This document shows, one piece after another, positions 56,507 to 64,000 of a stretch of DNA of 64,000 bases. Position 1 is the first letter of the stretch. Every line of letters starts with the position of its first letter. The stretch comes from Agapanthus africanus (taxonomy: Eukaryota > Streptophyta > Magnoliopsida > Asparagales > Amaryllidaceae): positions 518,214,487 through 518,278,486 of the forward strand of contig JASDDO010000019.1 in the NCBI GenBank assembly GCA_030015575.1, read 5' to 3'. The translations under genes and the position numbers were made by a program. The notes under the pieces were generated by a model that saw nothing but the letters and a program-made list of their open reading frames with translations, did not search any database and was not told the origin of the DNA.

Positions 56507-58038
56507 GTACAGAAGACTTACTGCCTCGTTTTGACACAGTAACATCCGTAGGCAAAATTGCTAATTTCTGGGTATTTTTAATTTGTCTCAAGTGTTGAGT
56601 GTTCAGGGGATTATTTTGTATACGTTGATTCGATCGGAAAATTTAATTTCGTTATGTTTTCCGAATAATTTAGAAAGTATTAAAATGTTCGAAACGGATA
56701 TCATTAACTCATTTTTTCCCGGCATGAAAAACTTTCAAGTGTTGAATTTTTTCTTGAGTTTAAATCTTTCGGAAAAAACGTGCATGTAACGTGATGGACC
56801 CTTTAGAAGAACACAAACCTTAATTCGATTATGTGACCGTCTGAACCGCCTCTAAACCTTAGGGTTTGGGGGCAGTACGGCGTGCCACATGTAAGGCGTT
56901 GGCTTGACCCTTCTACGGCTGGACCATTGCTACTTGTGATGTATTCTTGAATTTCTGAACTCCGCTCAAGGGTTGAACTATTTAGGAAATCTTGGTATTT
57001 GATTATTCGATCGGAAAGTTTAATACTGTCTATTTATCTGGAATGTGATACAATATGTGGAACTCATAGAGTTAGGCATGAAATGCGAAGTATGTGATAT
57101 TTCGGATTTACGATGTCTTAAGAAGATTGTGGATTCCAAATGTTGTAGTTTTACCACTTTCTTTTCTGCGACCGTAAGTGTAATATATGATATCGCCGGT
57201 TTCGTTGCTATATGTCAACGGCAATTGGGATGCGCATATTTACTTACGTTGATGACATGTGATGTTATGTGTTGCTGGATATGTTATATTCGATCGTCGC
57301 GTTTTTGAATAGCCGGGGGTTTTATGTGAAATGAGGGTTTTATTTTCATTCATGTAAAATTCATTGTATGTAATATTCTTTTATTGGGGCACTTCCGGGA
57401 TGAGGATGATGTCACCATTGTATATTATTTACTTTTCCGCATTAGATAGACCCAAGAAGGGGAGCACAAGTAACCGGGTTCTAGGGTCCAGTAGGAGACC
57501 AACTCGAGGAGTCGAGTCCGGGTCTCCTAACTCTAGAATTGGTAGGGTTGCTTGCCGCTCTCGTAGGGGTCTAGGATGTGGGTTTGGCTATTCATCGCGA
57601 CCGTGGAATCCGTATTTTATAGAGGCTCAAATAAAACACGGACGTCCTAATATATCCATTGTTTCATATATTTCTTCTACTGCGATATCTGTGATGTGAT
57701 CATTTGATATGTTGTGATAGATACTGTATATAGTATATATGATATATTATATAGACGTTACTTATGTTTTACACCCGCGCTAGCCCTGCCCCGATCTGCC
57801 GTTAGTTACCTAACCTAACGGTGCACGAGGGGACATCGAGGCGAATGCGGACGACATAAGTGTACGTCGTATTTATCTATGATGTTTAGGTGACTTAAAT
57901 GATGGGACTCATTAATATGATTAATGAAAGAAAAGAAACCTAAAAGATATTGTAGAATCAAATTTTCAAAAAGGGTAGCTACAGTTTTTGGTTTCCATAG
58001 CGATATATATGATATATCCTACACCTTATTCGATGAGG

Positions 58039-58222
58039 AAAGAGCCGAGATCCCTTCACCGGGAGTGACCTCTTTAGCAAAACTGGCAGATACTACAACA
58101 CTCGGTTTGTTTTTTGATTGCTTTTGGAGTTTTTTTGCTTTGCATAGTGATATATATGATATATCCTGCACCTTATTCCATAAGGAAAGAGCCGAGATCC
58201 CTTTACCAGGAGTGGCCTCTTT
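58039..58222 (+). other. Two type-I stem-loops, element B leader
   Basis: 58039-58075 and 58186-58222, both closed by AAAGAG/CTCTTT. The second has a slightly changed core (CCCTTTACCAGGAGTGGC). Confidence 0.8.
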
Positions 58223-58369
58223 AGCAAAACTAATAAAAGCCTAAAAAACAATCCATTTCAAAATTCACTAGATTCTACAACGATATCAAGTTCATTACGC
58301 AATTGGTTTTCAGAAAAAACCTGTCGTAGCCCTCCGTCATTTCAGATTAAGAACTATTTAGTATTCGTG

Positions 58370-58580
58370 CTGCGTTTGTTGGCCTTTGTCAAGGCGTAGT
58401 GTGCGGTAGCTGAATGGTGCCTTATCTGCTTATGCATATGATGCAGATTGTTTTGGGGTAGTCGTACGACCATGTTGGCCTTTGTCAAGGGTCGTGCGGG
58501 TGGGTTTGATTCAATCAAGAAATGACGGGTTGAACTTGACTAGCATCCTATGATTTGTTGGCCTTTGTCAAGGTCATAGG
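58370..58580 (+). other. Three type-II stem-loops, element B leader
   Basis: Loop GTTGGCCTTTGTCAAGG three times with stems CTGCG/CGTAG (58370-58399, one G-T pair), CGTACGACC/GGTCGTGCG (58463-58498, one mismatch) and CCTATGA/TCATAGG (58547-58580, perfect). Confidence 0.85.
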
Positions 58581-58989
58581 GGTTAGGGCAAAATATTATC
58601 GAGAATTTTCAGTGTTAAAATTTGCAATGAGATTGCATACCTTCTATGAGATAGTTGGATCCCGATACCCACTGCGAGTATTGTTACTCTTGGGAGAGTT
58701 TTACAAAGGACAATTAGCCGATCAAGTAGGTGTTTAGAAAGGTGTCAACGGGGTTACGCCTCTGGGAAAACGAGGTTTACTTTAATTAGGTCCGTGCGAA
58801 AGCACGGGGAACCTCCCTCAAAGTACCGACACTGGCCTGGCTGAAAGATTGGCGAAGTTGTAGGGTGTAATTAATCCCGGCTAGTCTTTCCTTTTAGGGT
58901 TTGAAGGAAGATTTGATAAAAACAGTGGAGCCATCCTGATTGGATAAAATAATAACCAATCTGATCTTGCAAGAGCATACGCTAAAGTG

Positions 58990-59012
58990 TTTTTTCTTCT
59001 CTCTCTCTCCAG
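58990..59012 (+). promoter_or_regulatory. Candidate 3' splice acceptor before pol, element B
   Basis: TTTTTTCTTCTCTCTCTCTC followed by CAG at 59010-59012, 37 nt before the ATG of the pol frame. The conserved position in A, C and D suggests pol could be expressed from a spliced RNA that skips the leader (inference). Confidence 0.45.
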
Positions 59013-59048
59013 GTAGCGACCATATCATGCCTTAATCAAGATAATAAT

Positions 59049-59783
59049 ATGGATGTATTGACCGAACCCGCATGTTATACTATGCTGGGGAACGTTGATT
59101 CCGTTCTTTCTTATAAAAGTTATAAGACTGAACTGGATATAGGGGAATACCAGGATTCCCATGCCACCCGAATGAAGAAAGTACATGTTGATGCATTTTC
59201 TTCGGGTGTGTTCGTTACAGAGAACTGTTTCTCAGTTCACTCTATGTCCTGGGTATTAGATACCGGATCGGGATCCCATATATGTAATATGTTACATGGG
59301 CTACGTAAAGGTAGGGAACTGGGAGAGGGTGATCATTCCGTAATAGCAGGGAATGGTGCAAATGTTGCAGCCAAAGCAGTTGGCGAATATCACCTTGTGT
59401 TACCAAATGGTAATACATTGGTTCTGAACGAATGCTATTACATTCCGACCCTGATATGCAATCTTATATCAGTTTCTTTATTGAGCAAAGAAGGATATAA
59501 TTTTGTAGTACAGGATGATGTTATGAACATATTTCTGAATCAAAAGTTGATTGGATCAGGTTCGTTATTTAATGGCATATACGTTCTCAATCAAACTACA
59601 GTCCTTAATGTACAAAACACACACAAGAGGAAGAGTTCGGAACTGAACGAATCCTTCTTGTGGTATTGTAGACTAGGTCACATCAATGCTACACGGCTAG
59701 CTAAGTTGCATAAGGATGGATATTTGAATCCTTTTGAATTTCATCTTATGATACTTGCCAGTCATGTCTCAAAGGAAAGATGA
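59049..59783 (+). pseudogene. Copia protease and pre-integrase region (element B)
   Basis: 244-residue frame starting at the first ATG after the acceptor. Residues 68-80 carry W-V-L-D-T-G-S-G-S-H-I, the aspartic protease site with intact D-T-G (D71). The pre-integrase signature R-L-G-H-I follows near residue 215. The expected C-x-x-C is lost because a frameshift after residue 230 changes the reading. Gag is absent upstream: the frame starts only about 70 residues before the protease site. In a full element this enzyme cleaves the gag-pol polyprotein. Confidence 0.85.
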
Positions 59784-60560
59784 CCAAAACTCCATTTACG
59801 GGACACGGAGAAAGAATACGGAACTCTTAGGACTGGTACATAGTGATGTATGCGGTCCCATGTCTACACATGCCAGGGATAGTTCTTCGTACTTCATTAC
59901 ATTCACTGTCGATCTCTCTAGATTCGGGTATGTGTTCCTGATGAAACACAAATCAGAAGCTTTTGAGAAATTTAGAGAATATAAACAAGAAGTCGAGAAC
60001 CAAACCGGGAAAAGTATTAAAATCCTTCGATCTGATCGAGGAGGTGAATACTTGAGCAATGAGTTCCTGGACTTCCTAAAAGAGAATGGGATTCTCTCGC
60101 AGCTAACTCCTCCATATACACCACAGCACAACCGGTGTATCGAAATGGAGGAACCGCACCCTATTAGATATGGTGCGCTCTATGATGAGCACAACTGAAT
60201 TACCTATTTCCTTCTGGGGATATGCGCTGGAGACAGCAGCATACCTATTGAATCAAGTTCCATCTAAATCTATACCTACCACACCATATGAGATATAGAG
60301 TAGGAAGAGACCACGTCTTAAACGAGTTAAGATATGGGGTTGTCCGGCCTATGTCAAAAGGAAAAATCTGGACAAACTCGAGGCACGGTCAGTTCTATGC
60401 AAGTTTGTGGGATATCCCAAACATTCACATGGATATCTTTTCTACCATACTGAGGAACAAAAAGTGTTTGTTTCTCGACATGCCACCTTTTTAGAAAAGG
60501 AATTTCTTACAAAAGAAATTAGTGGCGACGAGGTAGAACTGGAAGAAATTTCGGCTATAC
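59755..60560 (+). pseudogene. Copia integrase (element B), frameshifted
   Basis: Frame 59755-60198 holds H-S-D-V-C-G-P (first catalytic Asp near 59845), S-R-F-G-Y, K-H-K-S-E and D-R-G-G-E-Y (second Asp near 60035), then T-P-P-Y-T-P-Q-H-N. A frameshift near 60130 destroys the reading before the catalytic Glu. The downstream integrase C-terminal part continues in other frames to about 60560, with another break near 60295. Confidence 0.85.
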
Positions 60561-60579
60561 AAACTCAAACTGAAGATTA

Positions 60580-61763
60580 GTGGAATCAGAGGATTCGGTA
60601 GTTCCGATGAACCCCAGCCACTCCGCCGATCTAGTAGGGTTCCTCACACACCTGAGAGATTACTACGGTTTTCTCATGGATGGTGGGAGCGAGGATTGCA
60701 TCATGGTTGATGATGACCCAACTAGTTTCGAGCAGGCCATCACGAGTGGGGACTCAGTGAAATGGCTGGATGCAATGCGGTCTGAGATGGAATCCATGTA
60801 CACCAACAAAGTATGGACTTTGGAAGATGCTCCTGAAAGGTATAAAAACCCATTGGGAGCAAGTGGATCTTCAAGAAAAAACTTGGTGTAGATGGGAAAG
60901 TGGAGACTTTCAAAGCTAGACTTGTTGCAAAGGGTTTTCGTCAAAGACCAGGTGTGGACTATGACGAAACCTTTTCTCCAGTGGCTATGCTTAAATCCAT
61001 CCGGATCATACTTGCCATCGCTGCATATCATGACTATGAAATCTGGCAAATGGATGTTAAGACCGCCTTTCGAAACGGTGATTTAGAAGAGAGCGTGTAC
61101 ATGACTCAGCCAGAGGGCATCGTAGCTAGTGGGAGCAGCGGGAAGTTGTGCAAGCTGCTTAAATCCTTTATGGATTAAAGCAAGCATCGCGGAGTTGGAA
61201 CATCTGCTTTGACGTCGTTATCAAAGAGTTTGATTTCGTCAAAAACGTAGATGAAACTTGTATCTACAAGAAGGTGGCAGAGAGTAAGGTTGTCTTCCTC
61301 GTATTGTACGTGGACGATATACTCTTGATAGGAAATGACAGTCCTATGCTGCAATCGGTCAAGCTCTTCTTATCACAAAGATTCTCAAATGAAAGACCTA
61401 GGTGATGCCTCCTGCATACAGGGAATTATGATCTATAGAGATAGATCTAAAAGGATATTGGGATTGTCCCAATCCAGGTACATTGACACCATACTAAAGA
61501 GGTTTAGTATGGAAGAATCCAAGCGTGGGAACTTACCCACGATCTCTGGACTCACTCTCTCCAAAGAGATGTCTCCCAAGACTGATTTAGAGAGAGCTCG
61601 CATGCAAGGGATACCCTATGCTTCGGCTGTAGGCTCTATCATGTACGCGATGCTATGTACCAGACCTAATGTAGCATACTCACTAAGTGTAGTGAGTAGG
61701 TATCAAGCTGATCCAGGAGAGAGTCACTGGACAGCTGTGAAGAGCATTCTCAAGTACTTGTGA
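60580..61763 (+). pseudogene. Copia reverse transcriptase (element B), frameshifted
   Basis: Three pieces: 60580-60891 (region before the RT core), 60900-61178 ([22 protein letters not shown]) and 61335-61763 (M-K-D-L-G, G-L-S-Q-S-R-Y-I, G-S-I-M-Y-A, T-R-P). The active-site Y-V-D-D is at 61307-61318 between them. Breaks near 60880, 61165 and 61340 prevent translation of one protein. Confidence 0.88.
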
Positions 61764-62293
61764 AGGACTAAAGAGATGCTCTTGGTGTATGGTAATAGAG
61801 AACTCCTAGTGGAGTCCTTTACCGATTAGAGCTTCCAAAGGATAAGGACGACTCTAAGTCTCACTCGGGATTTGTCTTTACCCCTTTACGCAGGGGCAGT
61901 TAGCTGAAGAGTTCCAAGCAGAAAACCGTGGCAAACTCGACGATGGAGGCTGAATACATCGCTGCCAACGATACTGCCAAAGAGGCTGTCTGGATCAAGA
62001 AGTTCATTACTGAACTTGGAGTGGTTCCATCCATTGAGCATCCAATACCTTTGTATTGTGATAACAATGGAGCGGTGGCTTTGGCCAAGGAACCCAGGTC
62101 CCATCAGCGATCCAGGCATATTCTGAGGCGGTATCACCTGATCCGGGAGATAGTTGATCGCCGGGAGATCGAGGTCAGGAGGGTTGACACGAAGAACAAC
62201 ACAGCGGATCCACTCACGAAGGCCATTCCCCAGATACAGTTTGAGAGACTCTTCGGGATGCTTGGTATGCAATACTACAGCAGCTGGCCCTAG
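61764..62293 (+). pseudogene. Copia RNase H and pol C-terminus (element B)
   Basis: The final frame (61928-62293) contains S-T-M-E-A-E-Y-I-A, L-Y-C-D-N-N-G-A and D-P-L-T-K, the standard copia RNase H markers. It ends in TAG one base before the polypurine tract TGCAAGTGGGAGAT (62294-62307). The first Asp region (near 61830) carries a stop. Confidence 0.87.
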
Positions 62294-62307
62294 TGCAAGT
62301 GGGAGAT

Positions 62308-64000
62308 TGTTAGTTGTATGTATGCCCTAGAGGCCAGTATTGTACAGATGATGTATATTATATTGGATGCTTGGACATATATAGAGAGGACATTCTTGCT
62401 TGATATGATAGTATGCTATCTGGTTGCTCTTTATCTAACATGTATACTTGTCTCTTGATGTTGTCTTATAGTTACATGTTGGTAAAGCCCTTAGGATGTA
62501 TACTTGACTACCTGGACTATGATGCAGATCATACTAGTGGGGACAGAGTAGTCCATAAGTACATCCTTTAATGTTCCTAGTCGTAGGTGTATCGAGACAG
62601 GGCATCGATATACCAGAGTAGACTAGCGTATACGCTTCTCGACCCAAGAGATGGGCGATGGATGATCCCATATCCATTGGTGTTTGACATCAGAGATGGT
62701 ATACGGGTGCTCAGTGGAGACTGGGTACACTGGACGGACTCGCCGAGAAATCCCAGATGGTATTATACCTCACGTCAGATGGCAGTTCTCTGGTGACACT
62801 TGTGCAGGTTAGTCTGTAGACCCGAGATCGTCATAGAGTCTTGTGTGATTCCCACTGTGCTTTGATTTCCACCTTACCACGTCCAAGAGGGCGTGCAAAA
62901 CGGTGGTTTTTGGGTACAGTCCCGAGTGACATGGAGGCAATGAGCGATAGGAGGGGTTTCGTCTCTCCCGTATTGGGGGTTGATGTTGCGCTGTGCTCGA
63001 TTGGCCATAACAGGGTTGTCCCTGGCCAGGGCTGATTTATAGATTTACTGGTAAGAGTTACCAGTAGTTTGTTGACCCCGTTATGAGCCTCACATCGGCA
63101 TGACTTATCGGTTATTGGGGTCTGACGTTTACTACCCCTAGACTTGATATGCGACATATCAGATGAGGAGACCGGACTGTACGGGAAGTGTTACCGTTAG
63201 GCTTTTACAGGAGTTGGAGCGGGCTTGCTTACCGATCTTCTGATCGTTCAGTACCCGGGTGGCCGTTACGTCCAGCTAGTACCGCTGACCGGCTTGTTGG
63301 TGCTTGATGTGATCATCACCTAACTGCCGGCGTATTGACGAGTCTTTAGAGTCCTACATAGTGGTTTTACTGGCTCAGGCGAAACGAAATAGGAGCGCAT
63401 ATATGATATGTGCGGGATCGAGAATAATGCATGTATGTGATACCGTATTCTATTCTCACGACTTTTTGTATCTGTCGGTTATATGAGATATAGCCGGGTT
63501 ATCGAATCAAGGGTTGATTCGATAAGTCAATACATTGAATGTTAGTCGGTTATTTGAGATATAACCGGATTATTAAGTCAAGTGTTGATTTAATAATTTA
63601 GTGTATAATTTGTATATTTGATATACTAATTTACATTAACTAACATTTGTTCACTTAAGGATTTTTCTCACATGCGCACAACTTTAATATATATGTGATA
63701 TATATTAAAATATGTTTTCATTTTGTATCATGGTTGTTGATACATCATGCATGGGTGTGCAAGACATACACCATTCTATTTTAAATGGTGGTTTTTAATT
63801 ATTTAAGGTAATTACAAATTAGTGGAGCTTTTGTCACAAGCATGAAGCTTGTGGAAGCTTGTGGATGCTTTGACAAAGTCCACTAACTTTGTTTTACCTT
63901 AGATTTTTATTAACCTAACCATTTTGGATTAGCCCATGGTTATGTCTCTACATGAGTTAGTATATGATACTCACTCACCCATAGTTAGCTCACTTAACTT
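62308..64000 (+). repeat. 3' LTR of element B, truncated by the window end
   Basis: TGTTAGTTGTATGTATGCCC onward. Aligns with the 5' LTR from 62442. By that alignment its end would lie about 540 bp beyond the window. Confidence 0.92.

Larger units (their letters stand above)
56274..59048 (+). other. Structured non-coding leader of element B, no gag
   Basis: 2.8 kb in the place of gag, without zinc knuckle or long frame. It contains the GC hairpin, the CCGTTAG hairpin (57799-57821), two type-I and three type-II stem-loops, and the candidate splice acceptor. Confidence 0.78.
54159..64000 (+). mobile_element. Element B: family-1 Ty1/copia retrotransposon, running off the window
   Basis: 5' LTR (its first 134 bp missing), PBS, 2.8-kb leader without gag, frameshifted pol, polypurine tract, and the first 1693 bp of the 3' LTR. 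The pol order protease-integrase-RT-RNase H identifies copia. The LTRs differ by several percent with indels, so B is clearly older than C. D inserted into its 5' LTR, and a later deletion removed the outer end. Confidence 0.92.

Noticed and set aside
60663-61049. 128-codon minus-strand frame
   Set aside because: Antisense to the copia RT region of element B, whose plus-strand motifs are clear.

Overview
This window is plant nuclear DNA, probably angiosperm, built almost entirely of nested and mutually interrupted transposable elements. The evidence for a plant is: Ty1/copia elements whose primer-binding site matches the 3' end of initiator tRNA-Met (TGGTATCAGAGC), a very long Ty3/gypsy LTR, a spliced gene carrying a plant mobile domain (PMD), and an AT-rich spacer rich in microsatellites. 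I found no intact host gene, rRNA, tRNA or CRISPR array. Nearly all short open frames here are accidental.

Layout. (1) 1-13516 is a three-level nest. A family-1 copia element (A, minus, 1-7403, cut by the window at its RT domain) sits in the LTR of a second element (F, minus, 7404-8807), which sits in the non-coding interior of a family-2 copia-derived element (E, plus, 8808-13516). (2) 13517-17200 is AT-rich spacer without a recognisable gene. (3) 17201-19086 holds three LTR pieces, each interrupting the one before (H, G, J), and J is interrupted by a 4.3-kb Ty3/gypsy LTR (19087-23410, minus). (4) About 24.3-45.5 kb is a PMD-gene unit. It has a 5' flank of short palindrome arrays and about 25 CACGTG boxes, a TATA box, a 5'UTR intron, a multi-exon PMD/coiled-coil gene broken by in-frame stops, a poly(A) signal, and a 3' flank of hairpin cassettes and tandem arrays. 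A complete 10.25-kb family-2 element (C, 28912-39161, target duplication ACGGT) lies inside the PMD coding exon. (5) 45528-54158 is another family-2 element (D, minus), missing the end of its 3' LTR and inserted into the 5' LTR of (6) a family-1 element (B, plus, 54159 to beyond 64000), which has the best-preserved pol: protease, integrase, RT with YVDD, and RNase H, all frameshifted.

How the parts relate. Families 1 and 2 share LTR core sequence and a long leader between PBS and pol. None of the copies whose leader is visible has a gag gene. Family 2 keeps alignable but non-coding pol-derived DNA, yet C has two 2259-bp LTRs differing at only about a dozen sites. It must therefore have been mobilised recently by proteins supplied in trans. 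In place of gag, the four visible leaders (A, B, C, D) carry an ordered set of stem-loops: one strong GC hairpin near the PBS, one CGTTAG/CTAACG hairpin, two type-I and three type-II hairpins. Several stems vary between copies by compensatory substitutions while the loops are kept. This structured leader is the strongest candidate for an undescribed functional system here. The palindrome-rich flanks of the PMD unit are the second.
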